A DNA stretch of 64,000 nt from Pterois miles (lineage: Eukaryota; Chordata; Actinopteri; Perciformes; Scorpaenidae). A program made the position numbers and the translations under genes. The stretch's first letter is position 1; every line of letters begins with the position of its first letter. The notes beneath the pieces were generated by a model that was given only the letters and a program-made list of their open reading frames with translations, did no database searches and was not told the DNA's origin. The DNA lies in assembly GCA_947000775.1 (NCBI GenBank), contig CAMQGK010000110.1, positions 25,098,501 through 25,162,500 on the forward strand, given 5' to 3'. Shown in pieces: positions 23,496-35,055 of this stretch.

Positions 23496-24540
23496 TAGTG
23501 CTGTCAGGCGATTAAGAAAATTAATCTAATTAATTACAGGATTTGTAATTAATTAATCTAATTAATCGCATTTTAATCTCATACCTGCTAAAGGCCCCCA
23601 AATAAAGAATTTGAATTCTAGGACATTACAAAATTGTAGTGCATGACTAATCAATAGAATACACCAAGAAGAGAAGATTTGAAATCCACATTTTTATTGG
23701 TTAAGTGTGCTTTATAACTGAAATTCAAAAGAAAAAAGGTCAGCAAACCAATTAGGCCAGGTGCATTTCTCAAAAATGCAATACAAATACAGTTAAATAA
23801 AATAAATAAAATTCAGAAATAAAATAAGGCTGAGTCTCAAATAGGCACATAAGCAGTCTCTCAATCAAAATGAATACTAAAGCTGATTCAATACAGCAAT
23901 TCAAAATGAATAGTATAACATGCCTCTAAATAAGGCAACATCAATAGCAAGATGCCAACAGGCATTTCCTTTAAAAGGGTCAGCTAACGTTACAGGAACT
24001 GACAACAGACAACTCTATGTGTCCTTGAGCCAGTTGCTCAGACAAACAAGCTTGTTTACATTGTGTGAGTGTGAGGCTGCCCTCTTCTTTTCAATGATGT
24101 TACCTGCAGTGAAAAGAGTCTCTCACCTGGCCCAGACGTGGCAGCGGTAGCCAGGTAGGAGGAGAGGACAGCTGTTCATCAGCTCCTGGTGAGCTGCCCA
24201 CCACTCCAGTGGACACTCATGCATTCAATGCACGGCTCAGCTTTGTAGCGGGCTAGAGGCCCCTGCTCCTCCTTGTCCGAGTCAGAGTACGAGTGACAGG
24301 TCCGAGTGGGCTTGCCTCGCGCTCCTGTGTCGCGTCCATCTCTGTTTGCAGTCACCCTGCTTTTGACTAGTGGCGCAGGTACGAAGTGACGTCACTGCAG
24401 CCTACGGGTCACTCAATGGGCCAAATTTAAAATGCTTGCGCATTGACTTGCCACTCATGATTAATTGCGTTCATTTTTATAGCGCGTTAATTTGCAGCGT
24501 AATTAATTAATCTAATTAACGCGTTAAATTGACAGCCCTA
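23496..24540 (+). mobile_element. hAT-like non-autonomous DNA transposon (family B, complete copy)
   Basis: Ends read TAGTGCTGTCA and, in reverse complement, TAGGGCTGTCA, continuing into AT-rich inner repeats of 'taattaatctaatta'. Flanks are TTGAAAAG (23488-23495) and CTGAAAAG (24541-24548), an 8-bp target duplication with one mismatch, as expected for hAT elements. No transposase frame is visible in the 1,045 bp. Related copies lie at 53,990 (+) and 63,394 (reverse). Confidence 0.7.
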
Positions 24541-24713
24541 CTGAAAAGGTGATGATATGTTTGTGTTGGTTTATAATCAAAGTTAAAAGTTCATTCTTGA
24601 CCTTGGAAACAGCAGCTGATACAACAATCTCAACACAAGGTTCATTGAGTAGCTATTTTAGAGCTCTTGGTTGTAATCACATGTTCCTCCTCTTAGTTTC
24701 CTAATCATAATAA

Positions 24714-25023
24714 AGGTGCAGTGTGTAGGATTTAACAACATCTGGTGGTGTGGTTGCAGATTGCAACCAACTGAAACGCAAAAACGGGAAAACGCGAATG
24801 GCCCCATCTAGAGCCAGTGTTTGGTTAATCCGTTCTGGGCTACTGTAGAAACATAGCATCTGGCTCCGTGAAGAGGACTCACTCACTATGTAGATGTAAA
24901 CAGCTCATACTGAGGTAAAGAAATTGCAAAATAAATCTTATTTTCAGAGGATTATACACTAAAGAAAACATACTTATTAATATTATATTCTGTTTCTGAC
25001 AACAGAGCCCCCACATTGTTCCT
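24714..25023 (+). mobile_element. TTAA-type MITE (family A copy)
   Basis: Starts AGGTGCAGTGTGTAGGATTT and ends with TTGTTCCT followed by TTAA (25024-25027). The left flank is ATAA, a mutated target copy. Interior shares 'gcagattgcaaccaactgaaac', 'tctagagccagtgtttggtt' and 'tgggctactgtagaaacat' with the copy at 50,179. Confidence 0.7.
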
Positions 25024-25298
25024 TTAAAGTGCTAAGAGAAAGGGGAAGTTGAACTACAAAACAATATAGTTAAACTGGGCAAACTACCTCAGCTGAGTAA
25101 GATTCTGTGAAACGATCAAAAGCTCCAGCACAGCCACTAATTGGATCTTGCATGATCGTTTTGTCAGCTTCTTACAGTCTTTTTGATACGTACAGGAGTA
25201 GGAGGAGTCCTTATCCCTCTGTTATGAAACGTCAAACTTTTTATTTCACTTCAGTCTCAAATATGACACTAGTTTGCATTCCGTAGCATCCAGATTAA

Positions 25299-25578
25299 AG
25301 GAGCAGTGTGTAGGATTCAGCTGCATCTAGCGGTGAGGTTGCAGATTGCCTCTCTGCTCACTCCACTGTAGAACTACGGCGGCCTTCAGGTAACGTAAAA
25401 TGCAAAAGGCTCACTCAGAGCCAACGTTTTGGTTTGTCCATTCTGGGCTTCTGTAGAAACATGGTGGATGAAAACACAACGATTCTTGGTTTTGGGTGAT
25501 TATATGCTGATGAAGTATAGTTGTGAATATTATTTTCCATTTCTGCTAACAGATCCTCCTAAATTGTACACCAGAACT
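25299..25578 (+). mobile_element. TTAA-type MITE (family A copy)
   Basis: Starts AGGAGCAGTGTGTAGGATTC, flanked by TTAA at 25295-25298 and 25579-25582. Shorter than the 522-bp copy because of internal deletion. It sits about 275 bases from the previous copy in the same orientation. Confidence 0.7.
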
Positions 25579-25697
25579 TTAAACAAGTTACACAACTTCA
25601 AAATAAAATGGTGTATTCCTTGATTGTTTTCAGCTATCTTCGGCTATAATCCTACATCTGGATGACATTCAGCCTGTTGTACCCTTTACTGGTTTAA

Positions 25698-25990
25698 AGG
25701 AATAGTTCAACATTTTGAAAAAATATCCTTATTTGCTGTTTTGCAATTAGATCTTCTCATCTAACTCTTGCCAAGGAAACGAATTAGCACATTCCTCAAA
25801 ATACAAACTATTAAGATTATATATTTACTTATTTTGTAAATTCTCTTGTAAATTAGTGTAAACATACACTGGAACTGGGAACAACCTCATAGTCCACCCT
25901 GCTGAGTGGCAGATATATAGCCAGAAATATTTGGGAATAAAATGGGTAAGATATGAGTATTCTCAAAACCAGAAACTGCATTTATACATG
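25698..25990 (+). repeat. MITE-like repeat (family C), left part
   Basis: TTAA (25694-25697) is followed by AGGAATAGTTCAACATTTTG, whose reverse relative ends the element at 56,992. The right end is not defined; only the left part and some interior are visible. Confidence 0.5.
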
Positions 25991-28900
25991 TCTCCCTCTA
26001 TAAAAAAAAGAATCAAGTATTTCTGATCTGGCTCTAATCACGGCGCCATAATTGTCCGTCACCAGCAGATGGGCGAACTAGAATAGCGACCGAACGCACA
26101 CAACAGCTCTGCTCGTTCAAATGACATGCCTTGCACGCCTGTGCTCTAAAGCTGTCGCAAAGCTGCTCATTACAATGAATTAAGAGAGGTCTGTGTGTAA
26201 ATGTTGAGCCTACCATTCAATTTTTGGTGGCGAAGGGAATCTGAAGCTGGAGGGGTGTGTGAGTCTGGTATGGTGGGGCGGTCACAGCAAGCATCTGGAG
26301 ATATGTGTGGCCATGGACAGAGGGATGATTGATGAGAATGAAAGAAAGAAGACAGAGGAAAAGGCCTTGTGTGAGCAGTTGAGAAAAGTGTGATGCTCAG
26401 ACTGTCTGTTTCGAGGCGCTTAGATTACTTTTAGACTGTCCTGTCTATTGTCCACCTCTGTGCTGTCGGACAGAAATGGAGCAATAAGAAGGTGATTGCA
26501 ATATTCCTTTCCTGAAACCTATATTGAAACGAGGTGCAGGTTGGGGCCTTAGAGACATGGTGACCCTGCACCATATCTGCTCACAGATGTCTGAGAAAGT
26601 TGGCTCCAGTCATTCAGAGTATTCACCTCCTCATTGTGTTTCCATATCCAACCCACAAAGCCTCTGCAAGATATATGTCACATGTAAAACCTGCGACGCT
26701 CACACTTGGAGAAATGGTGGGAAAGGTGTGTGATTTAGAGGGTGAGAGCAGACTGTTAAGGGATTTGGCTGTCCAGCCGGGCCTTATCTCCAGCTCTGGT
26801 TCCTCACTGAGCGTTGGTCTTTGGGGAACTAGTAGACATGTCTTCGGGATGGGCTCCCCGGGCTGTGTTTTGGGGCTCAGCTCTCACAACTTTAATTGAA
26901 TCATTGCTTACAACCAGCAATTTGGAGGCTTTTTAGGTTCATTAAAAGTTCAGCGTTTCAGGTTTGCTGCGCTCCAGATTATGGTATGTTAAATTGTGTT
27001 TTGACAGGCTGAAATTTAACGTCCAGTGCCGGCCTCTGGGGGCTGATTGATTAGTAAGATAAAGTTTGTCTGGGAAGACAACAGCTGTACCCAGAGACAC
27101 ACAAAGAAACTGAAATTAAGCAAAATTAGCTTCTATAGTATCATACCTTTTCTTTAACTCTTTCCTGTTCTCAAATATAGCAACATAAACTATATAAAAT
27201 ATACTTTACATGCCACTGTTAACACATTAAACTATTTGATTTGCTGATTTGCATACCTTTCTATCTGGCGTCGGTTTTGTTGTTAGAAAACATGTCAATA
27301 TGTGGTCTGCACGAGCAAAATGAGCGACCGTTCTTGGCTGCGACCCCTCCTTTTGTGCTGTTACGGAGGTCCAAGCAATATGTGGCCTGGAAGTTTGTAA
27401 ACTACTCACAATCTATGATTTGACCCTTGACCCTATGAAGTCAGACAGCCATACAACATAGTTTGACTTAAGTAAAACTTGAGTAAAGGCATGTTGTTGC
27501 ACTTGATAAATTGTCGCCTGTTATTTATTGGATATGAGGCTATTGTAGGAGCATAGTTGTTGCCAATTACACCAAAAACCTCACAGATTTCACTGATTTT
27601 TTTGGAATCATTGTCCTGTAATGAGCTGTAATCATGATGTTCTATGACAGAAATCTTCTAGGCAAGCCTCAAGTCTGCATGTGTGTAACCCGTCATATAT
27701 CTTAAATGCAATTATTCAGATCAGCTATTTCTTCATTTTCAAATAGCCCTGGTTATCTTGAAAAAGAAAATGTGCAATATGTCACTATTTGAAGCCAATA
27801 AGACAGATAGATTGAGCTACAGTAATAAGCATGGCGCTGTAAGGGTTGAATAAGTCATAATTATACTGTTTTTAAAGGTGTGTAAATTAAACAGAAAGAA
27901 ATCAAGCTATGTAAATCACAACCTGACATACATGCGGCGTATGACGTCACTATGTGTTTTCCTTAAGTGGAAACAACTATTTTGGAGCATGAATCAAAGC
28001 AACGCTGTCACATCCTTGATAGAACGTATCTATTCTCCTGCACAGCTCTGCTTGCCTCTGTCTGGGAGGTTATCAACAGTTCATCGGGGGAACATGGAAG
28101 TGAGAGACAATACCTTCCTCCACTCCGACAGGCTCTCGGAGTGGCTCGGATCACTTCAGTGAAACACCAGCAGCACCTTGAACTCGGATAATTTCGAGAG
28201 GAAGAGACCCAGCATGCTTTATGAGATTGTCAGCTGCTGCAGCGATCAAAACAAACATAAATAGGCCTCAGTCTGGTTTCACTGGATCACACCGGCTGTC
28301 TGTTAATGACCTAAGAGATGGCAAAATAAGTAGTTTCATCAGTTTCAATCTGTGGTCTTTCAAACACCTCAGGGTGGAAAGACTGGGAAGGACAATAACA
28401 AACAGGCCTGTCTGGTATAATCAGTCCAAATAGACTAAATTAATGTTTATAGAAAGTTAATGACTCCTGCTAACCATACAAAATAAATAGAAAGAATCAA
28501 AATGTACTTTTTTTTAGAGACACTGAAGTCAGCTACCAGCAATATACAGACTCTGCATTTTTCTGGAGATGCTTTCTCAATTACTTTTATCATATTATTT
28601 GAAATAATCTAACCATAGGTGATGATTATGAACAAAAATAACTAAAACAAAACAAAACTGGCCCAACTGGTATCAAAGGGTACGTTGGAGTTGGAGTGCA
28701 ATTAATCTAGAGACATTTTTATAAGGCTACAACACTGTTCAGCCTTTTCACTGTAGGTACATTTACTCAAGTCCTTGAGTTTTGGGGTGCTTTTTGAGGT
28801 AATTCACTTCAATTTTATACTACTTTATACTTCTCTATACTACTCCACTACATATCTGCGGGAAATATTGTACTCCACTAAATTTATCTGTCATCTTTAG

Positions 28901-29475
28901 TTCAGTAGTTTAGTTTAAATTATAATTTAACATTCAAAACATGTAATCAGCCAATAAAACATGATGCATTGTATAGAATGAACTATCATGCCTTGTATAA
29001 ACTGAAATCAGCCCACTCTGGCTAAGTACGATATTGAACACACAGCTTACATAAATGCAGAAATAATAATGATACAACTATATAACATTATAACATTGGC
29101 AGGGGTAAAAGTAGGCCTAACAAAATAAAGTAGACTATGTTTAGTTCTTACAGTATGTTGTATAAATACATACCTATTAAATGCATGACTTTTACTTGTA
29201 ATAGAGTGTTGTGCTGCTACTTGCAGTTTTACTTTTAAGTAAAATACTTCCCCCAATAATGGATATATTACTGTTAAAATGAAGGGCACTAATGATAAAG
29301 GTTAACTCACCTGAACTCAGTTTCCTTACCTTTAATAAGTGTTTTATGCTGACATTAGTCGTCATGGGCCTGATTTCCTGAAAAACACTATGGATGACAA
29401 AGATTACTGCGTGTTTTTCATATGATGCCCACAAACTAGAGGTCATAGGTTTCCTACTTTTTAATCTCCCCCCAG
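25991..29475. other. Intergenic DNA upstream of hic1
   Basis: I read this stretch on both strands and found no exon, RNA gene or repeat I can name. In particular there is no sequence matching the miR-132 or miR-212 mature forms; an isolated AGACTGTTA at about 26,750 matches only their shared seed. Confidence 0.45.
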
Positions 29476-29826
29476 ATCACTGCCCAGCACCAGGTCCTCC
29501 TTGATGAGACCAATGGAACTCGCTGCCGTCGAGCTGTGCGCCATTGGGTGTCGCTGTGCGCGTAAAGTCTCCGCCGCCCGGCAGGTTTGGTCCGAGCGGA
29601 CCCTAGAACAGTCTGAAGTGTCAGATAGTCTTGTTAACACATGAGATATTCAGTGTATGGAAGAGGCTGAAAGCAGGGAAAACCGGGAGACACGAGGACT
29701 GCAAAATTACGCGGAAGAGAGTTTTCGAGAGAGAGCTGGACTCGGAGGAACCTGCGGTGGGTCCTAATGAGGGAATGCCGAAAAGGAGAGCAGACATACG
29801 GCCAGAGCACCAGACATGAGTCCGAG
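29476..29826 (+). promoter_or_regulatory. hic1: Candidate upstream exon and CpG-rich promoter of hic1 (1a-like), with uORFs
   Basis: A CpG-dense block (29,518-29,610) with an inverted CCAAT motif near 29,542 ends in a strong donor (CCGAG then GTAAGATTG) at 29827. An acceptor-like pyrimidine tract with CAG ends at 29,475, so it could be an internal or a first exon. Joined to the coding exon at 35832, it would put no long frame in phase with the BTB protein, so translation would start at 35849. It carries several upstream ORFs: 29513-29644 (43 aa, context CCAATGG), 29657-29767 (36 aa) and a short one beginning at 29779. Human HIC1 likewise has alternative first exons spliced to one coding exon. 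Membership in hic1 is inferred. Confidence 0.45.
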
Positions 29827-30521
29827 GTAAGATTGTGATACGGCGGGCAGACAGGCAGGGGTGGCATTCAGGCAGACGTGTGAGTGACGCTGTGTAGTGG
29901 ACTGCTATGATGACTTTATCCACGTTTTAATGAACTTTACGTTTTTGTTTTGAGCCGATGGTCCTGATGGAGCCTTCAAGAACGTTACAGACAAGACTTG
30001 AGCATCTGAATCATATGAGCACGTCCGGCCTGAAGCTCATCTGATAGATTTTTTTTTTAATACTCAGTTTTTTTTAAATCTTGACGTGGATATTTAAATA
30101 ATCCAAGACGCTGGAGAGGGTGTGGAGAGGATTTTCAGCACAAAATGGATGCGTAAATTACGAAATAATCTATACATGTATTTTAAATGCCACTTACATA
30201 AAATATTTCAATAATTAACTTTGATGCTGGATACCATGACTGTATAAGTTTACTGCAAAATGGGGAAATATTTGTAAAATATATTGGGAAGCAAGACAAA
30301 ACAGTGACTATAGTGGGCTTCATTATGACATGGCACACAGTTGTTACTTATCAGAGAATATTTTGACACAATTTTTAATGGGGAAAACTTAGAAATTGGC
30401 AAGTTTTTAAGTAGGCATTTAAACATGAATATAGGCCCTCGTGTTGTCAGTTTTCAGTGGACTTCTATCTGTCCATTTATTGAGTGATCCTTTACTCAAC
30501 ATCTACGTACAGGTGTTTTAC

Positions 30522-30523
<2 letters not shown>

Positions 30524-30572
<49 letters not shown>
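30524..30572 (+). repeat. (AG)n microsatellite
   Basis: About 24 AG units without interruption, between the two candidate hic1 first exons. Confidence 0.95.
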
Positions 30573-30575
<3 letters not shown>

Positions 30576-31299
30576 GGAGGTGTTTAATGTGGTTTATCAA
30601 ACCTCCTGTTAGTTTCCACTTAGCTAATTGTGCCCTTTAAGTGAAGCTGGCTATTAAGCCTCCAAATGTTCTCAGGGGAGGTCTGCAGGGAGGGTGAGGC
30701 ACACCTCCATTTAACAGTTTTACAACGTTTAAAAAGCATACATTGAAAGAATACAGATGTACCTAAATTACACAGAAAAGCAAATTTGATTTCATGTTGG
30801 CTTCAGGGACAAAGTGAAATCAAATATGGTGGTGTTTGAGGGAAGGCCCTTGACGTGAAAAGCTTTAACAACTCTTGATGTAACCAGTTTATATCCATCA
30901 TTAAACTTCTCTCCAAAGTTGAAGTGCGCTCCCTGACCATAAATACGCAACATACTGTATATACTAGCGTATAGAGCGGCTGCCTGTCTCTTTAAGACGA
31001 TGTGTTGAGAAGTTCAAGTCGGGGTCACTGAAAGTTCCTGCCCTCGATTTTACCTTTTAGTTTTATTATAGACTGACATCACACGGGGCGCTAAAACACT
31101 TAAGGCGCATAGAGGCTCCATTATCATCCCGGTGCGCGTTATTGCTCCGACTCAAAAATAGCTAAGGAAATTACTAGAAAAAAATAGGAGGAAACTGGTG
31201 CTGGTCTTAGCACGTATTTTTTTTTTTTAATAGGAGGGGATGAGAAAGAGGGGAGAGGAGGAGCAGAGACGCGCAGAGAAAGAGGGAGAGGGAGGAAAG

Positions 31300-31506
31300 T
31301 GGGTGGGAGGACGGACCTAAGGAGCGACAAGAAATTCATATCAATTAATAATCATAAAAAAAGAGCTGGCAGACGCGCTCGGAAAACTGGCATGGTTTTT
31401 TGGAGGCTGGCAGTTCAAAGCTGAGACGTCAGATATGACTCCTAGGCTGCTGAGATGATCATTAAGGGAGACTTAGATCGGATGGCAGAAGACATCGGGC
31501 ATGCAG
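31300..31506 (+). promoter_or_regulatory. hic1: Candidate hic1 exon 1b with in-frame start and overlapping uORF
   Basis: The exon ends in a strong donor (CATGCAG then GTAAGAG) at 31507. An ATG at 31455 opens 17 codons plus one base (MIIKGDLDRMAEDIGHA) that join in phase to the exon at 35832, through GGGLKT, to the Met at 35849. A seven-codon uORF (31435-31458, MTPRLLR) ends in TGA overlapping that ATG as ATGA, an arrangement suited to reinitiation or to leaky-scanning control. A CRE-like GACGTCA lies at about 31,425. The exon start is not fixed; 31300 is a guess within GA-rich, CpG-containing DNA. Human HIC1 also has a first exon giving a short N-terminal extension, though with a different sequence. 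Confidence 0.55.
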
Positions 31507-34500
31507 GTAAGAGCTGATTCGCGCGCAGGCACCCAAAACAAGAACAGGGGAAGAAGGGTGACATTTATGGTTTTATTCGTAAAACTGTGTGGTGTCAGAC
31601 AGGACATGTGTTTTTAGCTGAATTGTTTAAATATTAGTATTTTATATTATGCAGCGTTTTGCCTTGTTTTTATTCCAGTACAATTTTGATATCGATCAGG
31701 AAGGCTACGGTTATTCTTTTTTACGCATTTTTAAAATTTGAGTCGGTTGAAAATGTGTATTTTTTTCCCCAAAAAATTCATTAAACATACAACAATCAGT
31801 TCATTTGCAAAATCCAATGTTGTGGTTAATTTATATCAGCTTGAAAAATCAATAAAATTATGTGAAAAGTTTCAAAACAAGACAAGTCTGTTTCACTTGA
31901 ACACATCACTTGATTTTTTTTAAAGATCGCATTCTCGAGTTTAATAATTGATAATTTTTAACTGAAATTTAATACGAAAATTAAAGGGAACATCAATCAG
32001 CTCATTTAGAGGAGCTTCAGCTTCTCCAGTAATAAATATAAGAAGGCAGCAACAGTAAAATCATAATCATGCCTCTATTGGACATTATAAAACAGGCCCC
32101 TTACTGTGCGTAATAATGTCACCACTGAGTTCAACACGTACACGATAAAGAATATTATAGAAATATTTTGAGGGGATATTTTAATGCATATATTTCTAGT
32201 TTCCTGCGTAAAAGCAGAGATTTTTTATGAGTGTATGAAAGAAGCTTCAGTGCTGCTGACAGCCCTGAAGAAGAACCAGCTGTGTGATGCACCTTGAAGT
32301 AGCTGAAAACAGGTTTCTGGAGGTGATTTAATGCTCTTTTTTCTGGCAGAGATAAGGTGGAGAACGTTTTAAAGGACGAGGCAGCTCAGAGAGGTGGATT
32401 CACTCGTGATTGGGTTTACTGTATATGTGAAGAGTAAAGAGTAAAACGGATTAGAGACGCAGAGGACGCGTCCTCTCGGCGACACACGAAGTCAGCAGAC
32501 AGTTTAATGCTTTGCTTGCAAAACGGGACGTGAAGCACTCATGTTATTAGGCAATGAATTTCAAGGGCAAAACAGGCAAATAAAACGTGCGTAAATTTAA
32601 TGTAATTTTCAAGCAAATACATACTTTTGATCAGGAGAAGAAACCGGACATAATTGCGAAATAAAGTTTTTTAAAATTGAATAATCTGCTGTGAAATCTG
32701 CAAGATGTTAAATGCTTGTAGTAAAAAGCGACATCTTTTTCAGTTAAATAAACGTGTTGATAATTGCAATATCATATTAATATGATTGCACGTGATCTGA
32801 TGTTTAAATCAAGATTAAGGAGCTGTCACACTTCGTGACTTTTTTATAAATGTGTGATGATTTTTAGATGTGCGATTACAGCAGGCAAACAGGAAACTGA
32901 CTTCCTGACTACCTGACCAAAACTCTTCTTATTCACCTATCAAGAGTGCTGCTGCTTTAGGATGCAGTTTTTCTAACTTAAATGTGAAATTGTTATATTT
33001 AATGCATGTATTTGTCTCCTTTGAGTCACAAAAAATGACCCAAAAAATAAATGAGTTGGATTAAAGTAATATAAAACTACAATAAATATCTTATTTCAAA
33101 TTTCTGTATTGATGTATTGCCTCATAAATTGATCATGGACTGCATGTGAACATGGTCAAATGGGTCCTCAAATAGACACGGTGACATGAACATGGGCAGC
33201 AAATATGAAACGAAAGAAAAATAAAATGTCATCACAGCGTTTTAAGCAGATGTATCTGGAGTGTTTATGTGACTGAAGCTGCATGTAGAGGTAGAAGGTT
33301 TAATCTCCCGCTTCACCCCCAAACTGCAGAATTGACAAAACAGATAAAACACACGGACAATGAATATTAATCTAATGCAAATAACTGAATCAAAGTGAAC
33401 TACATCACCTTCATGTATGTTTCCTCAGCATGTTGACGGCTCATTAAAATGAATGCTCTCAGATGGAAACAGTCATGAGGGACTCAAGTAACCTTCTCTC
33501 AGGACTGTATGTACAACCTAGAAAAACTGAGACTAATAAAACAAGCTGTAGTTCAGGCTCTGAATGTATTTGCAACATTAGGCTTGCTCTAAGATGTGTT
33601 ACCTGACTAAATATCACTGCAATCATAAATGATTTCCTAACAGGATGCTGTGAGCGTACACATGCCCTCCTGGTCAAGAGTTTTATAAAACATGTCGTAC
33701 TGTGACCTGTCACTTTTTGTCAGACATTAAACAGTGAGCTCAGGTATTTTAAAAGGCAAGTTAAAGCTTCGTAAAAGTCTCATTCTGATCACAACGAGAG
33801 AAAAGAGACTTACTGTCTTGGTGGGAAACCCACAGTCACCCTGACTGGTGTTACCACAAGACTAAAATAGTTTGCTGTGTGCAGGTGCACAGAAATGTTT
33901 CTTTGTGCATGAGATTTTTTTTTTTCTTGTATCAAAAAATATTGTATTGCAAGGACATATCAAATGTGGATTTTAAAGCTCTGTAATAAAAAACAATCTG
34001 TCTTCATAAATCAGGATGTAAAGGCTTCATTTTCTGTTATGCTTTGTGATGAACTGTGTCACGTAATACGGCGCTGTAGACCGCATACAGACGAGTGAAA
34101 ACTGGATACGTGTGTACGTGTATGAATACACAATGTGTCACCACGCTTCGCACAGTAACCAGCATCAGTAACAGTAAGCTAAACACCCCTTAATGCAATG
34201 GAGTGAGTTCAGCACATTGTGGAAAGTCTACTTGGTCTATTTCTCATATCACCCTACACGTTTGATCTGACTGACGTTGAAATTTATAGTAAAATATGAG
34301 CGTTGAGTAATCAAAGCCAGACAGAAACCAGAAGTGGAAACACTTTAGATGACAACTGGGGACATGATGGAGCGTAAACCCACCTAAACCTGTCTAAGCC
34401 ACCTTTTTATTCATAACCTTTTTGTTTTTATTTTAGATATTCATGACCAGATAATAAGTAATAAATAGCAGGCAGGTCATACGTGGAGATATGAGGGAGA

Positions 34501-35015
34501 AAACCTTTTTATAACATATTTCATATTAATGACTGTTTTCCGCGTGATCACTAGTTGGATGTCTGACTGTTTCATCAAGGGTGACATTTCCTTCGTCTGT
34601 TGCAGACTCGGAATGCATTTACAAAAATAGTTTTATCACAGTTTGCATTGTAAGAGAAGATAATAATCACACAACGTTTTGGTCAGGATTCTTCAGAATT
34701 CCTTACTAACTCATTCGTCATGGTTTATTTTACTTAAAGTCATACTTCTCTATTCTTGTGCTAAGCGCGTACACTGAATGGAATAAACAAGAAGTGAATG
34801 AGCTGGTGTCAGGAAGACCATAATCAGGCGGATGACATGATATTTATTTAGTAGCTTGTTTCCCATCAGAGAGACTAAGCCCTTAGGGACAGTTTAAGAC
34901 GTTTAATCTCATAAGTAAACTATCCTCAGATGCCACTGGTTGAACAATACACGGCGTTTCATGCATGCAGCTGATAGAGTTTATTTTAGGCTTGATGGAA
35001 CAATTAGTGTTGATA

Positions 35016-35055
<40 letters not shown>

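Noticed and set aside
26740..26765. Reverse complement carries TAACAGTCT, the miR-132/212 seed
   Set aside because: Only the seed matches; the remaining mature sequence and a hairpin partner are absent.
29476..29565. Terminal-exon-like frame directly after an acceptor-like site (29 codons to TAA)
   Set aside because: Length is within chance expectation and the block is better explained as CpG-rich 5' leader DNA of hic1.
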